From Nemertoderma westbladi (lineage: Eukaryota; Xenacoelomorpha; Nemertodermatida; Nemertodermatidae), in the NCBI GenBank assembly GCA_032718475.1, contig JAUCBJ010007727.1:1-64000 (forward strand): 64,000 bases of DNA, given 5' to 3'. This document shows positions 10,001 through 25,000 of the stretch, in pieces. The notes under the pieces were generated by a model. It saw only the letters and a program-made list of their open reading frames with translations, ran no database searches and was not told the DNA's origin. The first letter of the stretch is position 1. Every line of letters starts with the position of its first letter. The position numbers were made by a program, and so were the translations under genes.

Positions 10001-13000
10001 TACAGTACCTTGGCGTATTAGGTAAATCACATCTTATCATAGGTCGTGGGTTCGATCCCAGCACGCGGGCCAGTGCAGTTTTCGTTTCGGTACAAATGCT
10101 TTAAAGGAACTAGCTGTCTTATTTGCATCCTTAAATGGTAACTAAATGAGTACAAGTTTCCGCTGGGGAGTATAGTTCTGGGGGGGGGGGGGGGGCAATC
10201 GCAATGGAAATAAGTTATAGGACTTAATTGGCATAATCGCTGGCCTGATGGCTGAAGAAAACTGCTTTATTAATAAGTAGCGCCGTTCGAGTTCGGAATA
10301 TTAAAACAAGAGCTATAAGCGAAATACTTATTTTTAAATTGATGATATGTTGTAAGCGACTTCCCAGTATACTTATCAGAGGGTCTTAGTGAGGCGCCCC
10401 CGTTAAAATTCATTTATGATGGATCGTGACAATTCCCCACAGCAAACTTTATCTCCAGGGTTTTCCCAAGTTAGACATAGACAGTCTAAACAATATAACC
10501 GGATATTGAGGACCCCCCTCCCTCCCCCCCTCTGACTCGGACGTCCTTTATGGACGACCCATTTCCCAATAGGATCTCTCAATAGGATTTCCAATCAATA
10601 AATATCAGATAACTTAATATGGTACAAATAAAGTGTAAGAATGATGTTGTAATCCATCTCTGTACTTGTTAAGATAATGCACACAAATACATTAATGAAA
10701 ATGCTGATAAAGTGTATTTTTAATTTTTTGCTCAAACAATTATTTGTAACTTCTCACATACAATATATAGACATAGATGTACCACGTCGATATTTCAACG
10801 CGCGAAAGGTTCTTTCCACCCGCTTCATTGTTGTGGGGCGAGCCACGAATTAAGGTGAGTCTTAGAGTAGGTGTATCATTAAATCAACCTGTCGATCTGT
10901 TGGTGTGTCGAGTCCAATATTTAATCGTTAATAACTCGATTAATCTATCTCGATAACTAACCAAATTTGGTACACACGTTGTCTGGCAAAAGTTTTGGAA
11001 TTTTCAAAGTAAAATTTACGTGTGGCCTTCGAGAAGCTAAGATAAAAACAGTTATTTAGGTAATAGGTTGATTTCGGTAAAAAACGGCATTTTCAGGGTG
11101 CCTTTCATGGAAATAAATTATTTTCAACTATAAAATTTAAATAATAGTACTTAAATAAAACTCATACAGCTTGAATCCCCATACCCCATTCCTTAAAAGT
11201 TTATTAATTTAAGAAATGTGTTTTTAATTGATACTGTTGTTAATATTTGATTGCTTAGTAGTCGAGTCAATCTAGCAAAAAACCCGTAAGAAATTCGCAA
11301 TCAACCAAAACCAAATTTTTTAGGTTCTATATTATCTTGTTATTGCCCAAAAAAAGTCTATAAAAATATATGTTGCGTAACACATTAAATTTCATGCAAA
11401 CATATGACCTATTTTTGCAATACCCAAAAATTGCTCTTTTTTGATAATTGAGCTATTTGTTTGCTTTATATTATAACAAGTTGCTTGGTAACTGCTCTCT
11501 GCTCAATAGAACAATTTCCTATTGTTAGTGATGTACAGCAGCTAGCTACTTTTTAGACTAACTTGCTACAACCATTTTAATATTATGTAGCATTTTTAAC
11601 CTTCAGTTCTGTTTATAAAATAATTTGCAGGTACTTTCAAAATTAAAATATATTCTAATCTTTTATGATGGCTTTACAATTTTACAATATGGGTAGTTGG
11701 TGTGATTTAGGAAAAAATTGTAAAGCCATCACAAAAGATTAGGATATCTTTTAAAGTACCTTCAAATTATTTTATAAACAGCACTGAACGGTCAAAAAAG
11801 TCGCATTGCTAATACAAACCCATAAAAAGTGTTTAAAGAAAAATACTACATAATATTAAAGTGGTTGTAGTGATTTGTCTATAAAAAGTAGTTAGCTGCT
11901 GTACATCACTAGCAATAGGAAATAGTTCTATTGAGCAGTTACCAAGCAACTTGTGTTATAATTAAGCAAACAAATAGCTCCATTATCAGAAAGAGCCAAT
12001 TTTTGGTATTGCAAAAATAGGTCATATGTTTGCATGAAATTTAATGTGTTCCGCAACATATTTTTTTATAGACTTTTATTTGGGCAATAACAAGATAATA
12101 TAGAACCTAAAAAATTTGGTTTTGGTTGATTGCGAATTTCTTATGGGTTGACCCCCTTTTTTGGCTAGATTGACTGGACTATAGGTTCACAGGTAAAAGA
12201 CAGAATATTGTCAATAACATTACCACTAGAGAAGGTTTATATCCAAAATAGTTATTCCTCAAAATATTGGGCTGATTTTTTTATGGGATTTCTGTGATAT
12301 ATTCTTAAAAATTATATTATTATTTTTGTATGTCCTTTTTAGGGATGTCCCGGAATTCCGGCGGTTTTTGCCCGATTCCGGTTCCGGCCGGAATTGTCGG
12401 AATGGGGTCAATTCCGGCCGGAATTTTACCGGAATTACAAGGTTCATATCTAGTTTAATAGCTGCAATTAGTTTGTTAAATTATTATCAACATTTATATA
12501 TTTTTTAAACAATATTACCAATTAGTTTAAGATAGTTTAAGATTTGTCGTTCTGAAGATATTTTATGAAATGCATCGTTAGGCCCGTGCTACACTGTTAA
12601 GTCGCTTAGTCAGAATGTCAAAATGAATGGCTCCTGGCTCCATTGGTAACATAAGTCATTTGTATAAGTCATAAAAATATGGTGCGACTCACATTTACTG
12701 CATATTTATTATACCCAAAGTAACCAATCAGGGGCATCTTGCCGGATATTACACATGATTCATATGTCAAAAGATGGAACATGGGACATAATCACAGTCG
12801 TAACTTACGATTTACCATTGGAGACGCTAACATTGAAACCAATGTGTTCCATAATTTATTCTGACTAAGACTTTATAAGACTTACCAGTGGAGCACGGGC
12901 CTTAGCGGGTGGTTTTTCCAATTTGCTTATAAAATGGCGTTTTTTAGATTGATTTTACATTATTTTACATTGATCTTACATATTGTTGAATTATGTTTAC

Positions 13001-16000
13001 ATTGAATTTAAATTATTTTACATTGATTTTATATTATTTTACTTTGCATTAATTATTAAATAATATGATAATTACAGGAGGCTAAATAAATTGCTAACCT
13101 TCTAAAAGTTAGCAATGAAACTCGATTAACGATTAACACAATTACAATTACTACTTTAACCTAAAACTAATATAAATATATAACGTTATTAATACGTACA
13201 GGTCCTGAGAGTGGTCGTTAGTTTAGTCCTGCGTCGTAGGTGCTGCATAATATAGTAGTTTAATTTCTATTTACAGCAAATCCATTTCTTACCATAAATA
13301 TAATTATTCCCAGCGATAATTAAACTGTAACATGTACTATTGGCCTCGTTTATTGTTTTGGTTCGAATAACATGTCACTGTAACATGCTCCTTTTCCTTA
13401 AAGACACCAGGATATTGCACCAAAGGACCTAATGACGCGATAGGCCGTAACAAACAGCTCAGGTCATTCTCCACTCCACCCACCTTAATTCCCCCAAGGT
13501 TCTGATTCATCTCATTAACAAACTTACTGTAGAAATTAAAAAAATTCATTTGTTTCATAAAAAATTATAAAATTTCCTAGGTCATTTAGTGTATTTCACT
13601 AATTATAGAAAATTCCGGTTCCGGCCGGAATTCCGGCCGGAATATTCCGGCATGTTGAATTCCGGTTCCGGTTCCGGCCGGAATCAAAATATCGATTCCG
13701 GGACATCCCTAGTCCTTTTAATTGTCTAAATTTTTACACCGAGGCATAACAGGATAAATTAACTTAATTACATTTCAATATCATTATTATAATATCGTAT
13801 ATGATAATTTTTAATATTTCTGACGAATTGAGTCGCCCACAATCTTTAACTATATAACACAAATTCAATGTGAACACCTAAACCCTACCTGCGGTCATCA
13901 ATCTTGTAGATTAAAAAAAAAGGGGGGGGGGGCTGTTCCTATGTGGCAACTGTAATAAGTATAAGTAAGTTATTGCACATAATGTTTACACAGGATACCC
14001 ACTAACCTTAGCTCCACACACCAAGGCAAAGTGAATGCGAGGGTCAAATCGACTGCAACTGTAAGCAAGCCGGGGGTCCGATGCAGAAAACGGTCGCTGG
14101 GAGGAGGACGGATGGTGGCGGTTACCTGGAAACAATGTAAACAAAGAGCTGTGTTAATTAATCTAGTACAGTAGTAATGATGGTTTAACAAGTCGTCGAA
14201 GGTTAACGTAAGAAGCCGTAAGCAGGATTGATATCACGGGGGTTCCATAGATTGGCCGTACGGTAAGGGCCGTGCATAAATTATGTCACGGTCGAAGGGG
14301 GTGGAGGGGGTTTGTAATTTTATGACATGGGGGGGAGGGGGGGGGGGGGGAGTAGCTATACTTGTGACGCCACAATAGCACTTTGGTGGCACAATAGTCG
14401 GTCGTGTACCTGGTCCACTTCAGGTGATCGATGTCGAAACTCAGATGTCGTCATTCCCATGGGAGTGAATATGTGGGGAGTCTTCCTTGTTTAGTCATTG
14501 TAAACAGCTGAATTAATGAGTATTAACATGTAATTTTAATAACATAATAATTTCAAATTTAACATTTTTTATTAACTATACAGGGTATTTTTTGTGACGT
14601 GACGATAAAGGGGGGAGTTGGGTTACAAAATTCGTGACAGATTGTGACAGAGGGAGGATAGGGGGGGGGGGGGGGGGGGGGGGGGGTTTCAATAATTTCC
14701 ACATTAGAGTTTGCTGAAATGCTTTGGTATTTCGTAGTGCTACCTCCTTTAAAAACCGAGACCTTTTAATGAGCGTTGGGAATGGACATAAAGCTAAGCT
14801 GTTAATGGTGAGTTGCTAACACCAGAGAGTATGTTCTAGTAAGGTGGCTAAGGGATGCAACTGATCAAAGAATATATTTCGCAAGGGATTTAATTACTTT
14901 GATCCTCACAGAGTGATGGCAACAAAGCATTTATCTTATAAGTAGCATATGGCTTGGTTTTGGTAGTTCGATACGTTATAACTATTCCCAACAACAACTT
15001 TGAAGTACCTTGGATTTCAGCAGCAAGACTTTCTAAAATGTAATAACTTGTGTCCAGGGCAGTCCACAATGCGCAATAATGCGTCCACATTCAGCGTTAC
15101 TGAAACACCAGGACTAAAACCCCTATGATTTGATTTTGATCAAATTACAAAAAACCAGACGGGGACAGTATATTTTGATCCATTTCTCTATACGAGGTAG
15201 GAAATGAGAGATTTACGAGAATTATATTGTATTTTATGATAAAATGAACATCCTGCGAACAAGAAATGAGTAACCAAACCACTAAACTAATTAACTTATA
15301 ATTTGTATTCTTCCTTAATTAGAAGCTTCTATATAACTACTACTACTACTGTACTACTAGGTCGAGCGAACTCGGACAGTGGAAATGAGATCCTTCCAGG
15401 CTTCCCTGTTCCCCATAGTTGTCGCAATTTCGTTTCTCCCAAGTTCAGTATCCCTTTCAAGTTGATCTATATATGTTATGGCTGGTCGTCCACGACTACG
15501 CTTTCCATGAGTTGGTTGCCAGAGAAGTTGATCTGGTATGACCTCGTCTTTACTTCGCCAGCAGTGCTCACTGAATCTTAATCTGCGTTCATGGAGGGTG
15601 GTTGATACAGGTGGTATTGTACCATAAAGCTCGGCGTTTGTCATGTGTTGTCTCTAGCTGATATTTAGGGCTGCCCTTAGTAGTCTTGTGTAGCAACCAT
15701 CAATTCGTTGTTCAAGTGATTTAGTCAGTGTCCAGGTCTCACCCCCGTATAAAAATACACTTTCCAATGTGGCTCGAAAGAACTTAGTCTTCAGGTGCCT
15801 GGAGAGATCTGATTTCCAGATGGTATCCATTTTTGATAGAGCTATCCATCCAAGCCTTTGCTTTCCTAACTTCTATGTCCTTTTTGCTACTCTCTATCCA
15901 TGATCCAAGGTACTGGAAGTCGTCGACCTTCCTTAGTTGATTATTCTAAATTGTTGTCAAGTTTCCATCAACATTAAAGGTCATGAATTCGGTCTTGGTA

Positions 16001-19000
16001 GCATTTATATGCAATCCCACCTCCTTAGCAGCCCTCTCCACTTTATTTAGTAGAAGTTGTGCATCTGCTAGTGTATTAGAGAGCAAGTCGATGTCATCCG
16101 CAAAGTCGGTGTCTGTGACTGTAGTTGCCGGATATCTACTACTTCTGCGTTCTTGACGTGTGAATCCCAGATCTTCACCCTTTGTGGCCGTCCTCATTGC
16201 GCAATCCAGCACAATTACAAATAGTAATGGTGCTAATGTGTCATCTTGCAGTACGCCAGCCAGGATTGAGAAAAACTCAGTTTCACCATCTGGTGAGAGT
16301 ACCTGCGCTTCTGTGTCACAATATAACAATCCAATGCCAGCAACAATTACTTCTGGTATTCCATAAGCTCTTAGGATTTCAAGCATTTTACCTCTATTGA
16401 TGGAGTCGAATGCCTTCTTGAAGTCCACAAAAGTCATGACTGCTGGGAGATTCTTTGACTTAATTCCTTCAATCAGTCTCCGTAGTGCAAGTATCTGAGC
16501 TATTGATGACCTATTTGGTCGAAATCCGTTTTGGTTCTTACGCAGTAGTTTCTCTATGTGAGGCCTAATCCTATATAGAATCATTTTATTGTATATTTTG
16601 GCAGCTACCACAAGCAGACAGATCCCACGATAGTTAGTTGGTATACCGAGGTCTCCTTTCTTGGGGAGAGGCTTTAGTTGACCTTTAGTTCAAATTGGTG
16701 GTGGCTTAACCCCTTTTAACATCCGGTTGCAAACATTCAATAATGGTCTGTTTAGCACTCCTGTTTTCCATACCTCCGCTGGGATTTCATCTAATCCACT
16801 CGCATTATTATTGGACATGCTTTTAATGCTTCTTTGGAGTTCGGCAGGTGTGAAGTCCCCTGTTTCTATAAGTAGTGTCTTGTCATATATTTTCCTTGTA
16901 GGGCTGACCTCGATGTTTGGTGGCTGCCCAAGCAAGTTGCTGAAGTGATTTTTCCACTTCCCAACACGTTCTTCAGGACTATCGGCTTAGAGGCGCCCCT
17001 TTGCACAACTTTTCCGACCAGATACCACATTTACAGTTTGCCAGGTTAGTCTTGATTGTTGCTGTATGTGAGCAGTTGTAATTGCTTCAATTTTATCCTG
17101 TATGTACTTTCCTGGCTGATGTTGTAGGCCAATTTAAGATCGTCCTTAGCTTTCTCAACCTTGTTAATGATTTCGGTTGTTGGTTATTCGGATTTTACTT
17201 TGTAGGCTATCTTAAGATCTTCTCTCTTACAAGTAACCTCGGAGTTTTGCCATGGCACATACTGTTTTCGTTTGGGTTTCTGGGGGATATGCCTCTTAGC
17301 TGATTCCTTGTGGGCTTTTATTATATTCTGGTATATTGAATCGGTAGAATGGTCTTCATCTTCATCCATTGACTGAAGTGCTTCAAAGCGGCTTTGAACT
17401 TCTACTGTGCAAGCATCCTACAGTGAAATGTTAATCTACAGTGACTAGGGTGACTACATATACAGAAATGTTACTCTGCCGAAAACAATAAACTAAAGTC
17501 AATAGAACAGGTTACTCAGATGTTATTTAACTGGGATGAATTTTTATTGCGTCGAGATTATATCCTATATATGCAATTAATTGCAGTTACTGTAACAACT
17601 GCACGGTAAATGATCTTACACTTACCCTACTACAATGGCTATCATTATTGGAGAATTCGCCACCAGCGGTGGCGAATTCATTTTTTCCGCTCCATTTGCT
17701 ATAGAGTTGGATCATCCTTAGTCCTGTTTAATTACTTAATAATTTATACAATCTATGAATGTTAAACACATATAAAATACAAATCATTGTTTTGTATTAA
17801 TAAAATCCACTACCTCAGGATAATAAACGTAGCAGTGCAAATAATAATTAGAAGTACAACCATGAATTAAATATTAATTATTAATGAATTTGCATGAAAT
17901 GGAATCCAATTACCAACAACGTAACACGGCAGTTTATTGCAGTCGTTTACGAGTGCAATCTTCCATGTACCAGCTGAATTCGCACATCAGTATATTTATT
18001 GTTCGTATAAATCTGGATTTTTATGTTGTTACCACTAAAGAGATAACAGCAGCCCAATGGCTACATTCTCACACCAGGAGATCTCGTATCTTTATGGCGT
18101 AGTAGTTAGTGAAACTTTGGTGTGCAAACAAATTATTTGCATTGAAAAATATTTCATACCTTTAGTAAACAGAGTGGAAGGGTTTAATGTGGAAGATCAC
18201 CCATGGTGGTGAAGAGGCATTCCTTTAGTAAACAGAGTGGAGGGGTTTAATGTGGAAGATCACCCATGGTGGTGAACAGGCATTATTGGAAGAGACGGTA
18301 ACAATACCTGCAATATCCTACTGTAAAGTTTGTAAATCAAATCATAAATCCGACCTTCTCACCAAAACAGTAAACTCTAAGTAAGCGAATATATTGCAGT
18401 ATCGATCTCTTATAACCGGTGAGGCAGAAAACAGTCTACGAGCAGACAAACTTCGATAAAACAAAATCCCGCGCAGCGAATCCTAAAATCAGGCTGACTC
18501 ACTGACGGACTAAGGGGCTCGTATACTTTGCCGCGGTGTGATTTATATGGTTTGGGCAAAGGGACGCTAGCTAGGTACAGAGGCAGATATTTGGAGATGT
18601 CTAACTAGCGGGCAAAGCACAGTACGGACAAAGTTAATTTTATATATTTCGAGGTGTAAATAATTTCTAACGCGCGTGTGTTAATTCTGAATGGTCAAAA
18701 CAGTTTTGCTCCTTCACATATATAATTACTGGGTACGGTGTGCATTTTACGAATATTCTAATTTTGTAACTTGTAGGTCCAATACTCACGAATGATAAGG
18801 TTCCTTCCCCTCTTGCGTATTTCCAGGACTCAAATTCAGGCATAAGGTTAATACTACGCCCAGAATTCGGCAATTTTAGGTACCAGGTCCCTGATACTAA
18901 GAAGAGATGTGTTAGTTTACTACTGTAGGCGTACAGGTACTAATAGCTATCCTAGCTCCTATCTAGAATTTTAGTCACCCAGGTAGTCCGGGTAACTTCC

Positions 19001-22000
19001 TATTAGGGCGTTGGCGGGGACACGGTAGATGTTAGTATATCCCTGATAGCCTCAATTTATTTGCGCCTAGTGTAAACTGCCCTACCGCCCGAACGGTACA
19101 ATCCCAATTCAGGTGAAAACACAGCAACCCCCCTAGCCTACAAGTTCTGATGTAATGGACACCGTTGTACGGCAAATAGTCGCACACACACCTGTACTTA
19201 GCAAGAGTTAAGCGTACAGTTTGCTGCACCCTAACCAATGTGTATGCCTTGTACCGGTGTGCCTACGTCCTATCTGCGTACTAGTATCTCTGCTCTCTCT
19301 CCCTCCCCCCGTAGGAATGTGAAGGTCTACTGTGGGTTTTCCTGAATCAAGACAGTACAGTCCCTATGATGTAATTTTAGGCTTGCAGCGTGTCACTACG
19401 TCTACCTTTTGATCTTTTGGTCTTACACTTAGGTAGCAAGGATCGAACGCTGTCTAACCTTTCAGGCGATGGGCGAATAACTCCAAATGGTATTGCGGGT
19501 TGTCTCTCGTCTACATTCCCGTGATGTTCCCGTTCATTGCTGCGGCCCGATCTCTAGCCGGCCATCCTGTCCCTGAGTTTGTTCACCGTAGTGAATCCAT
19601 AGTAAAACAGATAGAAAAGCTGAGAGAATATTCTGACTTTATTACAGAAGATACAATACAATGTAATCTGAGAATAAACTAAGCACGGAATAAACAAATA
19701 TCAGATAACTGAATAACTGAGAGAATAATAACTAATGAACAAATCGCACCCTTTTATAGCCAATTTGTGCCGCAATCAATCGAGAAAATTCTCGATTGTT
19801 CTATGGGTTCTAACAAGGTTTTAAAGATAGCTATTGGTCCAGCTAATATATAACTTGCACGACATTGGTTACAATCAAATAACTACAGCCTCATTGGTAC
19901 AGACAAATGCAATTAATTTGTAGCGGTTAATTTAAATGAGTTGAAATTCTGCACAAAAAATAATTCGCACTTACTAGGATTCGAACTCGATACCTACTAC
20001 ACATATAATTTCCAACGCTCTACCAACTGAGCTACTGAACCACTTGACCGATAGATGTACAAATGATAGAACCAATACGAATGAGAACTCAAAGCAATCT
20101 TTACAAAGTTAATTCGAATAAAATAAAATTTTGAAAATCCACGGCATTTAGGGAATATAATTCTATACCGCTCCATGAAAACAGGATATTATCGTGCATA
20201 AAATATACGGTTTTCACCAATAATCAATCAAACTATAGAATACTTAGGGCGTACTTACATATTTACAATTAAATTTCAAACGATACTTCCTTTCTACGTA
20301 ATGATTCGATACAAAAATAATTACAAATTCAAACTTTACGTATTTAAGGCTTTACTAAGTAAGTACAATATAAATCTAAATTAAATTCACCAATATAAAT
20401 CTATTGCATCTCAGATATTGCATAAATTCAAACAATTACAAATACAAATAAATGAAAACAATAAGAAAGGCTCGCGAGTCTTCCATCTACTATTGCATCC
20501 CAAATATTGCATAAATTCAAGTAATTACAAATACTTTCGTACCTAAATGTAGATTGCATAAGTTTGGAATAATTACAAATATGAGTCTTTCTGAGCACAA
20601 AATTTTCTATCTATAAAACTTTCTATTTCACTGTAAATACAAATACTGCTTATAAAATATAAATTGCATAATATTCGGAACAATATAAATTGCATAAGTT
20701 CGGAATAATATAAATTGCATAAGTTCGGAATAATATAAATTGCATAAGATCGGAATAATCACAAGTATAAAATATAAATTCTTACAAATATAAGTCTTAC
20801 TAAATATAGATATAAACTGCATAAGTTTAGAATAATATAAACTCCTTTGCATCTTCAAATATGAAACATAAATCTTTCAAATATAAGTTCCTTCTAAATA
20901 TAAACTCTCTAAATTTCATAAATTCGGAACAATACAAATTGCATAAGTTCGGAATAATATAAATTGCATAAGTTCGGAATAAACACAAATATAAATATAA
21001 ATTCAAATAAATCACAAATCATAAGAAAGGCCCACGAGTCTTCCGTCCACCCTTGCCCTCCCCTTTATCGCTTAGTGGATCGAGCCCTGCCGCGTCCTCG
21101 AAAACTGCGCACAGGTGACTTTGCTCGCGATATGGGACTAATGGGGCGAGTCACTGATTTACTTGGGACGTTGAGGGACGGTGCGACTATTTCCTCGCAA
21201 ATTCGTCTGTTTGGCATCCCAAAACCTCGACCGATTCCTCGTGACCGATCAGTCGTCACTACAGTTGGTAGAACGTCTGGGAACGCGCGAGAAGTGGACG
21301 ACGCAGACCCAAGAGTAGCTTGCGCCCCCTGTTGATCAGCTGGTGTATGTCCCGATCCTCCTACCGGTTCTCTTGGAAGTGATACCGTATCCCGAGTAAC
21401 TCGAATAGTCGGCTCAACTCCCTTGCGTTCTTCTACATTAATAATTTTCTTCAATTGTTGGCCCACCTTCTGGACCCGTATGATCCTACCCTGCCCGTCC
21501 TCCCGAGGGTGACGTGCAGACGGCGCAACCGGAGTGGCTGGTATATTCGTCGCCTCTAGGACCTCTTCTTCCTCGAATACGCTCGCTCGTATACGTTTGT
21601 GGTAAAACGCGGCTCGGTACGCCCATGCGACGGTTAACCAAGCTCCCTTGTTCCGCTTTTCAGTTCGGAAACGATCGAATTCACCATACGTAATCCGATT
21701 AACGACTTTCTGAAAATTCCACGTGTTTTTGTTATCCGGGTGAATTTGTAACAGATACTCGCGCACCACTCGGAATCCGCTGTCGTGGGGCAAAATATCG
21801 ACAACCTCGATAAGTTCGTCATATTGGGGCATAGCGGAGATATATCCTTCTGACATCATCGTCTGAGGATTTACCGCCCAAAATCCAAGATGCGCTCTCA
21901 TCGGAAACCGTCTTCTCTGTGCTGATACATGTTCGTCGGCTAAATCTTCCCACTCATCAAATAACTTCCTCACGAGTTTTACAGATTCGTGTTCATAAGG

Positions 22001-25000
22001 TATGTCTCTTAGTTGGCATTCAGATGCTCGATGTCCCTTTATATTGCAGTAAGTACATTGAGCCATAAATCTCCAGCAAGTATAAAAGGTATGAGACCCT
22101 TGATCCCCACACCATCCACAGATTAGCTGAGTCGTAGTAATGTGCTTTCCACTGCACTTTGCCATATGATGTCCAGCGACGCCACATTTACTACACATCG
22201 TATTGGCAGGGTACCACACTCGTTCGTATATAAGATCTCCAATCGGTCGAGCGCTTCCTCCCACACTATAATCGTAATCATCTGGGTCTATGGGTTGGTA
22301 GGTTTCTGAAGGTTGTATACAAACTATAGCATCTGTTGCTTCAAGTTGTCGAATCTCCGTCTGAGATTTCTTCGGGAGGTTCCTTTCTATCTCAAGAAGT
22401 TCCTCTAAAGGATCGTCGGCGATCGTAGTAGTTACTTCGAATTCATCACCAAGGTGACCGATAGGCGCGCGCGTCTGCCGTGATTCATCCGTAATTTCCA
22501 CGATACGTTCTCCTTCATAGGGTAACAATGTAAACATAGATGGTCTTTCGATAAGAGATCCCGCACAGCGAAGATACACGTCTCGAAATATGCTAAATCC
22601 TGCTCGAGTAAAGGCATTGCTGTCTTTGCGAGCTTCGCTGTACTTTCTGATAATTCCTTTATACCAAATATAGTGTAGTCTTTTGCTCCAAATCGTTCGA
22701 ATGAAGCTGCCGCCTCCTCTTGGATATCATATCCCCATCTCGGCTCTCCTTGTATCCCTTTCTCCATAATTAGAGGTGTAGTTACATAATCATTACTACT
22801 AGAGGGAATACAACAGAGTTTGTGGTTAGTTGTGAGGAGACGTGAGAGTTTCGTCTGCCTTTTGGGCTTCGACAACGCTCTAACCTCCTACCCATAGCCT
22901 AAGATCTAGGGTTTCTTTAATGACACGCTGCTTCTTATCTAAAATTTTTTGCCGAAATAAAAACGAATTTGGGCTAAACTGGCCGTGAGTCTAAAATACT
23001 CACTTTTTGATCCCAAACTATTATCAGAAAATAAGCAGTCAAGAATTAGTAATAAATATAGGGGAGTCTATTTATTGACGTAACTTATTGAAACAAGACC
23101 GTGTAAAATTTAATTAAAAATTTTAAGAAAGGCTCGCAAGTCTTCCTCTCTTATTTCTCTAATTTTAAGTTCCACCCGACTGTACCCTGAAATCTATTCA
23201 CTGGAGAAAATTTTAAAAATTTTCAAATCCAAATGGATTGTCTAAAATTTCGAAAATGTCTCAATATTGTGAGTTCCAAGTAGAATTCCATTTCTTATAC
23301 CTACAAATCCCGCTCCTATGTGACACATAAGGGTACCACCCTCAATGTTCACATATAAAGACAATGGAATTCTACCGCTGTCCTTACTACGGTGTACAGG
23401 TACGTGGAAATCTATTTTTAAACTCCTAATTATTTACTAGTATTAGGTGGAGATTTGTAGTCTCCAGACTCGTTACGAGTCTCTTCAAGGAGTACGAGAC
23501 GTTGAGTCGGTCTGTCTACTGTACGACCGTCAATTGTCCGTACCGTCACAGTTCTTGTCGCTCCATCCATAGATGGATGTGTGGCTAAAATGACACCTGT
23601 TATCCAGAAGCGTCTTTTTAGATTCACTTCTGCCAACAGCACGTGATCTCCCGGCTTTAATGCGCGGGTGTTATTATACCAAGTTGTTCTGGCAGAAATA
23701 GAGGGCAAATAATGGTTTTGCCATATTTCCCAGAATTTGTTAGCCAGTAGTTGCGTGATTTTCCACGCTTTTCTACCGTAGCTGTCGCTTTCTATTGGAA
23801 TAGAAATCGGCGTTAATGTCGTCGGTGCCTGCATAAGCAGGTGTGCCGGTGTTAAAGCAAACTGGGATTGTTTGTCATCGGGTACTAATACTATTGGTCT
23901 AGTATTTAGTATTGCCTCGATTTCAACAAACAATGTTGTCAGTTGGTCGTCTGTTAATATGTGGTTTACTGGAATGACCTTTGCCATGGCTGTCTTTATA
24001 GATCTAATCAGTCTCTCCCAGACTCCGCCTCTCCAAGGACTATCTGGAGGATTAAACTTCCAAACAATCTTGTGAGGTTGTAGTTCGTTCGAGATTTGAT
24101 CATGATCTAATTTCTTAAAGGCTCTAGCAATCTCATTCCGAGCACCAACGAAGTTTGTCCCTTGGTCTGAGTACAAGCATTTTACTAGTCCGCGTCTAGC
24201 GATAAATCGCCGCAGTGCTAGTATAAACGCGTTGGTGGAAAGATCCATCACACGTTCAATGTGAACTGCCCTACTGGACATACATGTGAAAATCAGTCCC
24301 CAGCGTTTTACTAGTATACGTCCACGTTTCGTATGTATGGGACCAAAGCAATCAATTCCAGTCTCTGTAAAAGGTGGTCTGAATGCTTGAAGTCGTGCTT
24401 GTGGTAGTTCACTCATTTCTTGGGTACCTATTCTAGAATGTACCTTTTTACAAATAATACACGTACGTGTCACTGAACTTAATGCTTTACTGGGTCTAAT
24501 TAATACAAATCTAGTACGTAAGTAGGAAAGACAGTGGTGTCTTCCAGCGTGTTTCAGATGTAGATGTGCGTCCAGTATCATTGCACGTTGTAGTTCGTGG
24601 TGTTGCGGTATTATTATTGGGTACCTAAAGTTCGTGTTAAAGTCAATGTTTTGAAGCCGAGATTTATGACAAATTAAGCCATTATAAATAATCGGACTCC
24701 AACTCAGTATTGGTGACGACTTGATTGGTTGACCTTGATTTATAGATGTGAATTCGCGCGCGAAATATCGCAGTTGGTAATGGCGAATTAATTTAATCTC
24801 ACACCTGTCAATCTCAGCCAATGTAAGTCGACGTGTAAAGTAACGTTTGCCTTTAACGTATTGTACAAAACGTACAATCCACGCTAGTTTTCGGCAAGCG
24901 TTCGACCAAGAATCTGTTAGGTTTACAATACGGTCGACATGAGTATTTGTGACGTCATCAGGTAAGTCAATGGAGAACTTGGAAGGTTTTGATTTACTAG

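Larger units (their letters stand above)
12340..13711. mobile_element. hAT-like non-autonomous element, 1372 bp
   Basis: Inverted ends TAGGGATGTCCCGGAAT, subterminal clusters of TTCCGGCCGGAAT motifs, and an exact 8-bp target duplication GTCCTTTT (12332-12339 and 13712-13719), the size expected of hAT. No transposase. It carries the Harbinger-like insert 12581-12901 and a MITE-1 fragment near 13300-13410. The related repeat at 49341-50220 has no such insert at the equivalent point. Confidence 0.9.

Noticed and set aside
18667-19682. Small ORFs in the LTRs (repeated at 33670-34685)
   Set aside because: They are identical in both LTR copies because the LTRs are duplicates. No protein features are seen and one strand overlaps the tRNA-like block.
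19966-20045. Functional tRNA gene in the LTR
   Set aside because: A and B boxes and a D-stem are present, but the acceptor, anticodon and T stems do not pair.
24950-24975. Second hammerhead core (CTGATGA on the minus strand)
   Set aside because: It lies inside pol and lacks a following stem II, GAAA and a pairing stem I.
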